From: Lacrimispora sp. 210928-DFI.3.58
Lineage (GTDB): Bacteria; Bacillota; Clostridia; Lachnospirales; Lachnospiraceae
Length of the DNA: 64,000 nt
Direction of reading: 5' to 3'
Assembly (NCBI RefSeq): GCF_020554865.1
Contig: NZ_JAJCIC010000005.1
Span: 129,364 to 193,363, forward strand
The notes beneath the pieces were generated by a model. It was not told where the DNA came from, did no database searches, and saw nothing but the letters and a program-made list of their open reading frames with translations. Below are positions 54,441 to 62,846 of this stretch, piece after piece. Position 1 is the stretch's first letter. Each line of letters starts with the position of its first letter. The translations under genes and the position numbers were made by a program.

Positions 54441-54905
54441 ATGATATATTCATCGTTTCGCGCAAATGACGATCTGAAGAAATATCCAGAAGCAGTCAGA
54501 ACAGCACTTGAGTATCTGAAGTCCAAAGATTTTACAAAAATGGAGGTAGGAACTTATCCGATCCAGGGCAAAGACATCTATGCACTGGTCCAGGAGATCA
54601 CCACCTGCCCCATTGGACAAAGACGGGCAGAAGTGCACAAGCAATATCTGGATATCCAGTATCTTTGCACAGGAGAAGAAACATATGGTGTTGCACCGGA
54701 TGTGGGCCAGGATACCATAACGGAATCAAAAGAGCAGAATGATATTTACTTTTTTGATTCTGTAAAGGAGGAAACATTTATCACGCTGAAAGGCGGCGAC
54801 TATCTGGTCCTGTTCCCGGAAGATATCCACAGGCCTGGCTTGATGGTGGAAGAACCGGCAAAGATCAAAAAAGTAGTTGTGAAGGTTAATATGGATCTTA
54901 TCTAA
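54441..54905 (+). CDS. YhcH/YjgK/YiaL family protein
   Basis: 154 residues of the DUF386 cupin-like family. The blocks YPIQGKDIYALVQEITT, RRAEVHKQYLDIQYLCTGEE and FPEDIHRPGL hold conserved His and Glu for a metal site. E. coli relatives act on sialic acid or sugar-acid anomers. AAAGGAGGAGG precedes the ATG. Between the aldolase and TRAP genes it may speed anomer or lactone conversion of the imported acid. Confidence 0.9.
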   Translation: MIYSSFRANDDLKKYPEAVRTALEYLKSKDFTKMEVGTYPIQGKDIYALVQEITTCPIGQRRAEVHKQYLDIQYLCTGEETYGVAPDVGQDTITESKEQNDIYFFDSVKEETFITLKGGDYLVLFPEDIHRPGLMVEEPAKIKKVVVKVNMDLI

Positions 54906-54927
54906 AGAAAATAAGGGGGATTACGAA

Positions 54928-56025
54928 ATGAAGAAAATGATCAGACAAACTTGCTTTGGTATGGTAGCTATGATGGGAATCCTGATGCTTGCAGGCTGTG
55001 GTTCGGGGAATACCGGATCATCAAATACTAGCCAGACAACGGCAGCCGCGGAACAGAAAGCGGATGCAGGAAATGATGTGGAAAGCGGCAGCCCTTCTAT
55101 TGAAAAACTGACGCTTGTCACCACCACATCCCAGGTGACCGGCGGCCCCACCCAGATGCTGCAGGAGGCGATCACGAAAGCCGCAGAGGGAAATGAAATG
55201 TTTGAATTTACCCATTATGACAACTCTACTCTGTTTAAATCCAGCGAGGAATTTCAGGCTTTGATGGATCATGATGTGGATATCGCATTTTTGCCGACCT
55301 CTTATCTGTATGATAACGGTGCTCTTTGGTGCGACATGTATTCCATGACATATCTGTTTGACAGCCCGCAGCAGATCGCAGAGTTCTTTGATCCTTACAG
55401 CGAGACCGGAAAGACATTTGCACAGAAGGTATATGATGAATTCCACTTCTGGCCGATCACTTCCTTTGATCTGAGCACACGAAATGTATGGCTGGCAAAG
55501 GACAAGGATGTCCGGACTCCGGATGATCTGAAGGGCATACTCTGCCGTGTGCCAAACGGTGCTTCCTGGGTAAAAATGGGACAGTCCATTGGCGTTTCTG
55601 CGACCAGTCTGGATTCCAATGAGGTATATCTGGGCATGCAGACAGGAACGATTGAAGCACAGGAAAACAATATGATCTCCTCCTATGCAAATGCACTCCA
55701 GGAGGTTACGAAGACGATCGTGCTGACTGGTCATCAATATAACTTTAACCTGGTCTGCGTAGCAGGTGATGTGTGGGATGCCTTGAATGATGCGCAGAAG
55801 GATGAGCTGACCAGGGTCATTGTGGAGGCAGTGAAGGAAAATGATGCAGCAGTTCAGGCAAAAGAAGCCGATATTTTAAAGGAATGTGAAGAACGTGGAA
55901 TCCGCATCCAGACGCCGGATGTGGAGGCGTTTAAAACCTATGCACGCGAATTCTATCTCGCATCCGAGGAAGCAAAGGATTGGGATATGGATACCTATAA
56001 TACCATCATCTCATCCGGAAACTAG
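54928..56025 (+). CDS. TRAP transporter substrate-binding lipoprotein (DctP type)
   Basis: 365 residues. Lipobox LMLAGC (Cys24) with a Ser/Thr/Ala linker, then a DctP-like fold: ALWCDMYSMTYLFDSPQQ, DLKGILCRVPNGASWVKMGQ with the carboxylate Arg, and MQTGTIEAQENNM. Only distantly like the DctP at 27862, so the two systems likely import different acids. Confidence 0.9.
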   Translation: MKKMIRQTCFGMVAMMGILMLAGCGSGNTGSSNTSQTTAAAEQKADAGNDVESGSPSIEKLTLVTTTSQVTGGPTQMLQEAITKAAEGNEMFEFTHYDNSTLFKSSEEFQALMDHDVDIAFLPTSYLYDNGALWCDMYSMTYLFDSPQQIAEFFDPYSETGKTFAQKVYDEFHFWPITSFDLSTRNVWLAKDKDVRTPDDLKGILCRVPNGASWVKMGQSIGVSATSLDSNEVYLGMQTGTIEAQENNMISSYANALQEVTKTIVLTGHQYNFNLVCVAGDVWDALNDAQKDELTRVIVEAVKENDAAVQAKEADILKECEERGIRIQTPDVEAFKTYAREFYLASEEAKDWDMDTYNTIISSGN

Positions 56026-56055
56026 CAGAGTCACTTGAGTGGAAAGGACGATAAG

Positions 56056-56580
56056 ATGTCAAAACAAGAAAATATGATGGATAAAATCCTCAATATCGTA
56101 GAACTCTGGATTCCGATCTCAGCCTTTTCCATCCTGTTTTTAACATTCTTCTGGGCAGTGTTTTCCAGGTATATCCTTGGCGATCCGTGCCTGTGGAGCA
56201 CGGACGTGGAGCTGGCCTGCTATATATGGACCGTGCTTTTTTCTGCCTCCTATGTGATGAGAAAGGACAGGCATGTAAGGTTTACCATTGTCTATGATCT
56301 CCTCGGACCGGTGGCACAGTGGTGGATGCGGGTGATCAGCAATCTGTTGATTTCTGTTCCATTTGCAATCCTGGTCCTGCCTACCTGCCGGTATCTGATA
56401 TCCCTCCGTACCATCAGCACTGCGCTGAAGGTGCCGCTAAAATACTACTATGCGCCCATGATCTGGTTTATTGTCAGTGTCATGCTCTATGCACTGAGGG
56501 ATCTTTTGAAGGATATCAGGCTTTTAAAAGAGGCCGGAGGCTTTGAGGGGCTTAAGGACAACGGAAAGGAGGAAAATTAA
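56056..56580 (+). CDS. TRAP transporter small permease (DctQ type)
   Basis: 174 residues, four hydrophobic helices, family segment WSTDVELACYIWTVLFSASY. ATG 56056 follows GGAAAGGA; a TTG seven codons earlier is less likely. The stop abuts the next ATG. Confidence 0.9.
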   Translation: MSKQENMMDKILNIVELWIPISAFSILFLTFFWAVFSRYILGDPCLWSTDVELACYIWTVLFSASYVMRKDRHVRFTIVYDLLGPVAQWWMRVISNLLISVPFAILVLPTCRYLISLRTISTALKVPLKYYYAPMIWFIVSVMLYALRDLLKDIRLLKEAGGFEGLKDNGKEEN

Positions 56581-57870
56581 ATGGGCATTAGTTCAGGCGT
56601 AATTCTTTTCTTTGCCATGCTCGCAGTGGTTATGATTTTCCGGCTTCCGCTGGGCATAGGAATGATGTCAATGGGCATTGTTTACATGCTGCATACAGGA
56701 CAGAATTTAAAGCTGGTGGCAACGAACGTACTCAGTATGTACTATAACAACTATATTCTGATCGCAGTCCCTCTGTTCCTCTTTACGGCCAATGTTATGA
56801 ATGCCGGAAAGATCACAAGTAAGATCTTTGATTTCTGCGATGCGATCGTAGGACAGCACAGAGGCGGACTTGCCTATGTCAATGTAGTGGCATCCCTGAT
56901 CTTTGCAGGTATGTCCGGCTCTGCAACGGCAGATGCCTCTGGTCTGGGAAATATGGAGATCACTGAGATGAGAAAAAAGGGATATGACGGCGGATTCAGC
57001 TGTGCGATCACCGCGGCATCTGCGATCCTGAGCCCTATTTTTCCGCCCAGTATTACCATGCTGCTGTATTCATCCCTGTCAGGTGCTCCGGTAGGAAAGC
57101 TCTTTATGGGTGGTATGATACCAGCGGTAGTCATGGTATTGATCCTCTGCGGATATATCTTTGCTATTGCGAAAAAGAGAAATTTCCCTATGGGCAGGGT
57201 GCTTACGAAGCAGGAATTTATTTCCTATACCATCAGTGCGGTTCCGGCGCTGCTGACACCGGTGATCCTTTTAGGATGCATTTATACAGGTGTAGTGACA
57301 CCAACAGAGGCAGGAGCCATTGCAGGAATCTATGCGCTTATCGTATCCTATGTAGTATACAGAGCCCTTTCGTTAAGGGACCTGGTTCAGATCTTAAAGG
57401 ATACGGCGATCGGAATCGGTACAGTAGTCATCACAGTCGGCTGTGCTTCAATGATCCAGTATATTGCAGGATATGAGAAGATCCCGGTACTGTTTTCCGG
57501 CTTTGTACTGAATTTTGCACCAAATAAATATGTATTCCTGCTGATCATTAATGTCATGTTCCTGATCATGGGAATGTTCCTTGAGACAAATACGATCACA
57601 TTGGTATTTCTTCCGATCATTCTTCCTCTGGTGAACCAGTTTGGAATTGACCTGGTGCATTTTGGAGTAATGTATTGTGTCAATGTTATGATCGGAATGG
57701 TATCGCCGCCTTACGGACAGCTTCTGTTTGTTACCTCTGCTGTCTCCGGCGTTAAGATTGCAAATATTGTAAAAGAGCTGCTGCCTATGATCGGGCTGTT
57801 AGTAATCTTTGTATTTTTAGTAGCATTTATTCCGGGAATTGTTACATTCCTTCCGAACTTATTGCTTTAA
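56581..57870 (+). CDS. TRAP transporter large permease (DctM type)
   Basis: 429 residues, about 12 hydrophobic segments, with AGMSGSATADASGLGNMEI and SPIFPPSITMLLYSSLSGAP. Starts directly after the small permease stop, with GGAGG inside the end of that gene. Forms the transport channel with the two preceding proteins. Confidence 0.93.
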   Translation: MGISSGVILFFAMLAVVMIFRLPLGIGMMSMGIVYMLHTGQNLKLVATNVLSMYYNNYILIAVPLFLFTANVMNAGKITSKIFDFCDAIVGQHRGGLAYVNVVASLIFAGMSGSATADASGLGNMEITEMRKKGYDGGFSCAITAASAILSPIFPPSITMLLYSSLSGAPVGKLFMGGMIPAVVMVLILCGYIFAIAKKRNFPMGRVLTKQEFISYTISAVPALLTPVILLGCIYTGVVTPTEAGAIAGIYALIVSYVVYRALSLRDLVQILKDTAIGIGTVVITVGCASMIQYIAGYEKIPVLFSGFVLNFAPNKYVFLLIINVMFLIMGMFLETNTITLVFLPIILPLVNQFGIDLVHFGVMYCVNVMIGMVSPPYGQLLFVTSAVSGVKIANIVKELLPMIGLLVIFVFLVAFIPGIVTFLPNLLL

Positions 57871-57906
57871 TTGTTATCACACATTTTGATTGATAGGAGA
57901 AAACGT

Positions 57907-58722
57907 ATGAGAGAGAATATTATCAAAAAGAAGCTGGCTGAGGGAAAAACATTATGCGGCATGGGAGTATTTTCCCAGAGCGCAGCGATCATTGAAATGA
58001 TCGGTTACTGTGGATTTGATTTCATTTTTCTTGAAACGGAACATACTCCGGTTCCTGTTGCATCTGAGCTGCGTGATCTGATCGCGATTGCAAACGAAGC
58101 AGGACTTGGTGTTGTATGCCGTGTAAAGGCAAATGATGAGGTCATGATCCGCCAGGCATTTGAGTTCGGTGCGGATGCGGTTGTTGTTCCACACTGCCGT
58201 ACTGCAGAGGACGTCCGCCAGATGGTCCGTGCGGCAAAGTTCCCGCCTTATGGTGTGAGAGGCGCATGCAGCGATGTGAGAGCTGCCCATTATGGATGCG
58301 ATGAGGATTACAATTATCAGGACTTTATCAAGTGGTCCAATGAAAATACCCTGTGTGTGGCATTGGCAGAGGATCCGGAGTTCTTTGACAATATGGAAGA
58401 AATCTTGTCTGTGCCAGGGCTTGATATGGTCAACTTAGGGCCTTCTGACCTTTCTCTGGCCCTGGGCAAGCCGGACTGCTATAACCTGGACATGCCGGAA
58501 GTAAAGACAAGATTTGAAAAGCTCTATAAGGCGGCAAAGGAGCATGGAATTCCATTAATGGGGCCGGTTGCACCGCCAACCTATGAGCGTATGAAAGAGA
58601 TGAAGGAAAATGGTCTGAGAATGGCGATCCTGAGGAATGACATCACCAATTTCCGCAATACACTGAAGGGGATCTACAACAGCGTAGTGGTTCCCAGCAG
58701 AGAAGATGATGCGAACAGATAA
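57907..58722 (+). CDS. HpcH/HpaI-type aldolase
   Basis: 271 residues from ATG 57907 (TAGGAGA upstream). FLETEHTPVPVASEL, Arg in VVCRVKAND, metal ligands Glu in ALAEDPEFF and Asp in GPSDLSLALG are present. It cleaves a keto-deoxy acid to pyruvate and an aldehyde. It differs clearly from the family member at 2449. Two aldolases of different classes in one operon suggest two cleavage routes or two stereoisomers. A weak hairpin (58745-58765) ends the operon. Confidence 0.86.
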   Translation: MRENIIKKKLAEGKTLCGMGVFSQSAAIIEMIGYCGFDFIFLETEHTPVPVASELRDLIAIANEAGLGVVCRVKANDEVMIRQAFEFGADAVVVPHCRTAEDVRQMVRAAKFPPYGVRGACSDVRAAHYGCDEDYNYQDFIKWSNENTLCVALAEDPEFFDNMEEILSVPGLDMVNLGPSDLSLALGKPDCYNLDMPEVKTRFEKLYKAAKEHGIPLMGPVAPPTYERMKEMKENGLRMAILRNDITNFRNTLKGIYNSVVVPSREDDANR

Positions 58723-58781
58723 GGGCGTACGAAAGCCCTGACGCAGCAGATCGATTTTTCTGCTTTGAGAGGATCTTTTCA

Positions 58782-58810
58782 TTGACATCCGCCTTTCCCG
58801 GTGCTATGCT
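58782..58810 (+). promoter_or_regulatory. thi operon promoter
   Basis: TTGACA (58782-58787) and TATGCT (58805-58810), 17 bp apart, directly before the TPP riboswitch. Confidence 0.85.
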
Positions 58811-58817
58811 TATGACG

Positions 58818-58902
58818 AACAGGGAGCTTGTGAAGCAGGCTGAGAGGAAGTAATCGAACTTCGACCTATTGTACCTGATTTGGGTAATGCCAACGTAGGG
58901 AA
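58818..58902 (+). ncRNA. TPP riboswitch (THI element)
   Basis: The thi-box features are in order: GGGAGCTTG, CTGAGAGG, then ACCTATTGTACCTGATTTGG and GTAATGCCAACGTAGGGA. A terminator follows at 58938, so thiamine pyrophosphate should stop transcription of thiC-thiW-thiM-thiE. Confidence 0.95.
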
Positions 58903-58937
58903 ATATGGATGTGCAATGCCAGCATTGTTTGTGTTAT

Positions 58938-58969
58938 GGTCCATGCCCTGCGGGGTATGGGCCATTTTT
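58938..58969 (+). terminator. riboswitch-controlled terminator
   Basis: GGTCCATGCCC (58938-58948) pairs with GGGGTATGGGCC (58952-58963) including G-T pairs, followed by ATTTTTGG. It is the expression platform of the TPP riboswitch. Confidence 0.88.
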
Positions 58970-59001
58970 GGTTTAAGGCGTATCGTAAAGGAGGAAAAAT
59001 G

Positions 59002-60309
59002 ATGGACTACACCACGCAGATGGATGCTGCCAGAAAAGGGATTCTCACAGAGGAATTGAAAAAGGTAGCCCAAAAGGAACAATTTGATGCCAGTGAGCTT
59101 ATGAAGCTGGTCGCAGAAGGAAAGGTGGCGATCCCTGCCAATAAAAACCACAAATGCCTGGAGCCTAACGGGATCGGCTCCATGTTAAAGACAAAGATCA
59201 ACGTGAACCTGGGAACCTCCAGGGACTGCAAGGACCTGGATATGGAGCTGGAGAAGGTAAATGACGCCGTAAAAATGGGGGCGGAGTCCATTATGGATTT
59301 AAGCTCCTGGGGAGACACACAGAAATTCAGGAGAAAGCTGACTGCTGAGTGTCCTGCGATCATTGGCACTGTGCCGATCTATGACGCTGTGGTCTACTAC
59401 CACAAGCCGTTAAAGGAGATCACCTCCGAGGAATGGATCAAAATTGTGGAAATGCACGCAGAAGACGGCGTGGATTTCATGACGATCCATGTGGGCATCA
59501 ACCGCCAGACTGCCGACCGATTCAAGAGGACAAAGCGCCTGACAAACATTGTATCAAGAGGCGGTTCCATCATTTTTGCATGGATGGAGATGACAGGCCA
59601 GGAGAACCCCTTCTATGAACACTATGACAGGATCCTGGAGATATGCCGTGAGTATGATGTGACCCTCAGCTTGGGAGACGCCTGCCGTCCGGGATGTATT
59701 GCAGATGCAACGGACATTTCCCAGATCGAGGAGCTTGTAACCTTAGGAGAGCTTACAAGAAGGGCCTGGGAGAAGGATGTACAGGTCATCATCGAGGGAC
59801 CGGGCCATATGCCTCTGAATCAGATCGCAGCGAACATGCAGGTGCAGCAGACCATCTGCAAGGGCGCACCCTTCTATGTACTTGGCCCGCTGGTGACGGA
59901 TGTGGCTCCGGGCTATGACCATATCACCGCAGCCATTGGAGGCGCTATTGCAGCGGCAAACGGAGCCTCCTTCCTGTGCTATGTAACACCAGCAGAGCAT
60001 CTGCGCCTGCCGGATGTCAATGATGTGAAGGAGGGTATCATCGCTTCTAAGATCGCAGCCCATGCAGCCGATATCGCAAAGGGCATCAAGGGAGCAGCAG
60101 ACTGGGATTATGAAATGAGCACGGCCCGCAAGCAGCTTGACTGGGAGCGGATGTTTGAGCTCTCCATGGATCCTGAGAAGGCCCGCAGGTACAGGGCTTC
60201 CGCAAAGCCGGAGAAGGAGGATACCTGCTCCATGTGCGGAAATTTCTGTGCAGTAAAGAACATGAACCGTATACTGGACGGAGAGATCGTCAGCATTTAT
60301 GATGAATGA
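59002..60309 (+). CDS. thiC: phosphomethylpyrimidine synthase
   Basis: 435 residues. [30 protein letters not shown] and the C-terminal cluster motif [11 protein letters not shown] identify ThiC, the radical SAM enzyme that turns aminoimidazole ribotide into HMP phosphate. ATG 59002 has GGAGG seven bases upstream; the ATG one codon earlier is closer than usual. First gene of the TPP-controlled operon. A repeat copy follows the stop. Confidence 0.97.
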   Translation: MDYTTQMDAARKGILTEELKKVAQKEQFDASELMKLVAEGKVAIPANKNHKCLEPNGIGSMLKTKINVNLGTSRDCKDLDMELEKVNDAVKMGAESIMDLSSWGDTQKFRRKLTAECPAIIGTVPIYDAVVYYHKPLKEITSEEWIKIVEMHAEDGVDFMTIHVGINRQTADRFKRTKRLTNIVSRGGSIIFAWMEMTGQENPFYEHYDRILEICREYDVTLSLGDACRPGCIADATDISQIEELVTLGELTRRAWEKDVQVIIEGPGHMPLNQIAANMQVQQTICKGAPFYVLGPLVTDVAPGYDHITAAIGGAIAAANGASFLCYVTPAEHLRLPDVNDVKEGIIASKIAAHAADIAKGIKGAADWDYEMSTARKQLDWERMFELSMDPEKARRYRASAKPEKEDTCSMCGNFCAVKNMNRILDGEIVSIYDE

Positions 60310-60326
60310 TGACAGTGCGAAGGCAG

Positions 60327-60440
60327 TTACTATGAAAATCCTGTGCCGGGTAGGCGGCACGAAAGCAGGTATGCCAGGTGCGCCCGCCAGGCTTTCATGG
60401 CGCGGCGGCGCGTTGGGCAACCGGGCGCATGGAGGTTTAT
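60327..60440 (+). repeat. interspersed repeat family 1, copy H
   Basis: Full-length copy, same orientation as A: TTACTATGAAAATCCTG, hairpin TGCCGGGTAGGCGGCA, centre CGCCAGGCTTTCATGG and end GGGCGCATGGAGGTTTATTA. The GGAGG in its last bases is the ribosome binding site of thiW. Confidence 0.85.
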
Positions 60441-60441
60441 T

Positions 60442-60972
60442 ATGAAAATGAATGTGAAGAAATTGGCTGTCAGTGCCATGCTGGTGGCGGTGGCTGTGTC
60501 ATTGTCGACCTTCTCGATCCCCATCGGGGCATCCAAATGCTTCCCGATCCAGCATCTTGCAAATGTCATTGCAGGCGTATTTCTGGGACCCATGTACGGT
60601 GTGGCAATGGCCTTCTGCACGTCCCTGATCCGCAACCTTATGGGGACAGGAAGCTTATTGGCCTTTCCGGGAAGTATGGTGGGAGCATACGTAGGAGCAG
60701 AGCTTTACCGCCTTTCAGGGAAGCTGTGGGCGGCCTATGCAGGAGAAGTGTTCGGCACCGGGATCCTGGGAGGCCTGCTGTGCTATCCGGTCGCCACCCT
60801 TATCATGGGTAAGGAGGCAGCCGTTTTTGCCTACGTGATGCCCTTCCTTATGAGTACATTGTGTGGTACAATATTTGCAGCGTTTTTAATGGGAGTGCTC
60901 TGCAAGTCAGGAGTATTCCTGTATCTGAAGCATATGCTGGATTCAGAAACAGAGGCCGCCAGGCTGAAATAG
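60442..60972 (+). CDS. thiW: ThiW, thiazole-precursor ECF transporter S component
   Basis: 176 residues, about five to six hydrophobic helices. The N-terminus KKLAVSAMLVAVAVSLSTFS, then IPIGASKCFPIQHLANVIAG and the GPMYGVAMAF region match ThiW. It is predicted to bind hydroxyethylthiazole for uptake with a shared ECF module encoded elsewhere. The operon lacks thiG/thiS/thiH here, consistent with use of salvaged thiazole. Upstream in-frame codons are repeat DNA. Confidence 0.9.
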   Translation: MKMNVKKLAVSAMLVAVAVSLSTFSIPIGASKCFPIQHLANVIAGVFLGPMYGVAMAFCTSLIRNLMGTGSLLAFPGSMVGAYVGAELYRLSGKLWAAYAGEVFGTGILGGLLCYPVATLIMGKEAAVFAYVMPFLMSTLCGTIFAAFLMGVLCKSGVFLYLKHMLDSETEAARLK

Positions 60973-61127
60973 TAACGATTCAGCCATGCCATCTTCTTGT
61001 TTTCAAAAAGCATGAAAACAAGAAGCTTTGGCTGTCTGCCATATATCAATTTGTACAGAAATATGCTTATGCAAGCCAGCTTGCAACGCATATTCCCGCA
61101 CAAATTGCCGCATGGCTGAATAGTTAC
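60972..61127. repeat. 156-bp palindromic structured element between thiW and thiM
   Basis: GTAACGATTCAGCCATGC (60972-60989) pairs with GCATGGCTGAATAGTTAC (61110-61127), one mismatch. Inside are a perfect hairpin CTTCTTGTTTTC/GAAAACAAGAAG (60993-61024) and a second branch AATTTGT...ACAAATT with ATATGC/GCATAT and GCAAG/CTTGC stems. This gives a three-way junction. It is distinct from the other repeat families. Confidence 0.85.
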
Positions 61128-61153
61128 CTGAAATAACAGAGGGAACACAGAAA

Positions 61154-62089
61154 ATGATACAGAGACAATGGATGCATGGCCTGCGGGAATCAGCTCCCAG
61201 GGTACACTGCATAACGAATTATGTAACAGCGGGAGATGTGGCAAATATGGTACTGGCTGCAGGCGGTTCCCCTATTATGGCCCAGGGAAGGAACGAGGTG
61301 GAGGACGTGACCTCCATCTGCCAGAGCCTGGTGCTTAACATGGGAACCCTGGAAGAATGGACGGCAGAGTCCATGATACTGGCTGGAAAAAAGGCCATGT
61401 CCCTGGGCCATCCTATTGTCCTGGACCCGGTGGGCATCACGGCCTCCTCCTTTCGGAGGAGGGCGGTGCTGCGGGTGCTTGAGGAAGTAAGGCCTGCTGT
61501 TATCCGCGGAAATGTATCTGAGATCGCGGCTCTGGAGCAGGCCTTAAGGGGTCTGGAGCCGGGAAATACCTGCGGGGTGGATGCGGTGACGGAGCCGGGA
61601 AGCACCTGCAGAGCGGATGCAGCTGAAGCAGCAGGAAATGCCCGTGAAGGGGCTTTGCTGGCAGAGCCGGATCATATGCATGAAAGCGAAAGCAGTATGG
61701 CTGCCGTTTCCCTGCGCTCCCTCACAGGTTCTGTTATCATCATGACAGGGAAGGAAGATCTGGTTGCAGGGCATGCGCACGTGTACCGTATTAAGAACGG
61801 TCATCCCCTTATGGGGCGGATAACGGGGAGCGGATGTATGCTGGACGGTGTGCTGGGAGCATTTCTGGGAGCGGAAGCCTGCAGGGAGGATGGGGAACCG
61901 TCTGCCCTGTTCTATGAGAAGGCAGCCGTTATGGCGGTATGCGCCCACGGCCTCTGCGGTGAGCTGGCCTATGAGAAAACGGCAGCCGCAAAGGGCGGAA
62001 CCGGGACCTTCCGCATGCACCTTTTGGATTGTATGAGCACATTAGATGATAAAATGCTGGAAAGAGGGAAAAAAATTGAAGTTCAGTAG
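61154..62089 (+). CDS. thiM: hydroxyethylthiazole kinase
   Basis: 311 residues, about 40 longer than usual. Core motifs: PRVHCITNYVTAGDVANMVL, LDPVGITASSFRR, VIRGNVSEIAAL, IIMTGKEDLV and ITGSGCMLDGVLG (active-site Cys). It phosphorylates salvaged thiazole. The extra residues (about 135-185) include a repeated EPGNTCGVDA/EPGSTCRADA pair within the loop before the SVIIMTG strand. Its end overlaps the ThiE region. Confidence 0.93.
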   Translation: MIQRQWMHGLRESAPRVHCITNYVTAGDVANMVLAAGGSPIMAQGRNEVEDVTSICQSLVLNMGTLEEWTAESMILAGKKAMSLGHPIVLDPVGITASSFRRRAVLRVLEEVRPAVIRGNVSEIAALEQALRGLEPGNTCGVDAVTEPGSTCRADAAEAAGNAREGALLAEPDHMHESESSMAAVSLRSLTGSVIIMTGKEDLVAGHAHVYRIKNGHPLMGRITGSGCMLDGVLGAFLGAEACREDGEPSALFYEKAAVMAVCAHGLCGELAYEKTAAAKGGTGTFRMHLLDCMSTLDDKMLERGKKIEVQ

Positions 62090-62726
62090 AGACCAGCTGC
62101 TGATATATGCAGTGACAGACAGGGCGTGGACAGGGAAAATGAGCCTTTATGAGCAGGTGGAAGCAGCCCTAAAGGGAGGTGCCACCATGGTGCAGCTTCG
62201 TGAAAAGGGGCTGGAAGGCAAAAAGTCCGAAGAATTTTTAAAGGAAGCCTGTGAGATCCGCAGATTAACAAAAGCCTACGGTGTTCCCCTGATCATTGAC
62301 GATGATGTGGACATCGCCCTTGCCTGCGATGCAGATGGAGTCCATGTGGGACAGAAGGATATGGATGCAGGGCTGGCCCGGAAGCTTCTGGGGCCGGACC
62401 GCATATTAGGAGTTACGGCAAAGACCGTGGAGCAGGCCCTGAAAGCCCAGGAGCAGGGAGCTGATTATCTGGGAAGCGGAGCCGTGTTCGGGACATCCAC
62501 AAAAGCAGACGCAAAACCCATGACCATGGAAATGCTCAGATCCATCTGTACGGCTGTCTCCATACCTGTAGTGGCAATCGGAGGGATATGCCTGGACAAC
62601 ATAAATGGCCTGGCTGGAAGCGGGGCCGCAGGAGCGGCGATCGTGTCTGGTATCTTTGCAGCAGAGGATATTGAGGGGACGACAAGAAAGCTGAGAAAGC
62701 GGATGGAAGATAATCTGTCCATGTAG
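62076..62726 (+). CDS. thiE: thiamine phosphate synthase
   Basis: 216 residues if the TTG at 62076 is used, which has AGAGGG about eight bases upstream; the ATG at 62046 lacks a ribosome binding site. Motifs: MVQLREKGLEGK, LIIDDDVDIALACDADGVHVGQKDM, GADYLGSGAVFGTSTK and VAIGGI. It joins HMP-PP with thiazole phosphate. It overlaps the end of thiM and ends the operon. Confidence 0.94.
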   Translation: MKFSRDQLLIYAVTDRAWTGKMSLYEQVEAALKGGATMVQLREKGLEGKKSEEFLKEACEIRRLTKAYGVPLIIDDDVDIALACDADGVHVGQKDMDAGLARKLLGPDRILGVTAKTVEQALKAQEQGADYLGSGAVFGTSTKADAKPMTMEMLRSICTAVSIPVVAIGGICLDNINGLAGSGAAGAAIVSGIFAAEDIEGTTRKLRKRMEDNLSM

Positions 62727-62774
62727 CCTGTTATCGCTCTTTATAAAAAGCCAATTTCATAAAAAGACCCGAAT

Positions 62775-62803
62775 TTGCTTCCGAAAATGGGGCACGCTAT
62801 AAT
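62775..62803 (+). promoter_or_regulatory. promoter of the recombinase gene
   Basis: TTGCTT (62775-62780) and TATAAT (62798-62803), 17 bp apart. A 35-nt leader with AAGGAGG follows. Confidence 0.75.
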
Positions 62804-62846
62804 GAGACCATAGGGATATGGCAGACATTATATAAGGAGGGTTCCG

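Noticed and set aside
58909..59001. Longer ThiC start at 58909
   Set aside because: That frame runs through the riboswitch end and its terminator hairpin, so it cannot be the natural start.
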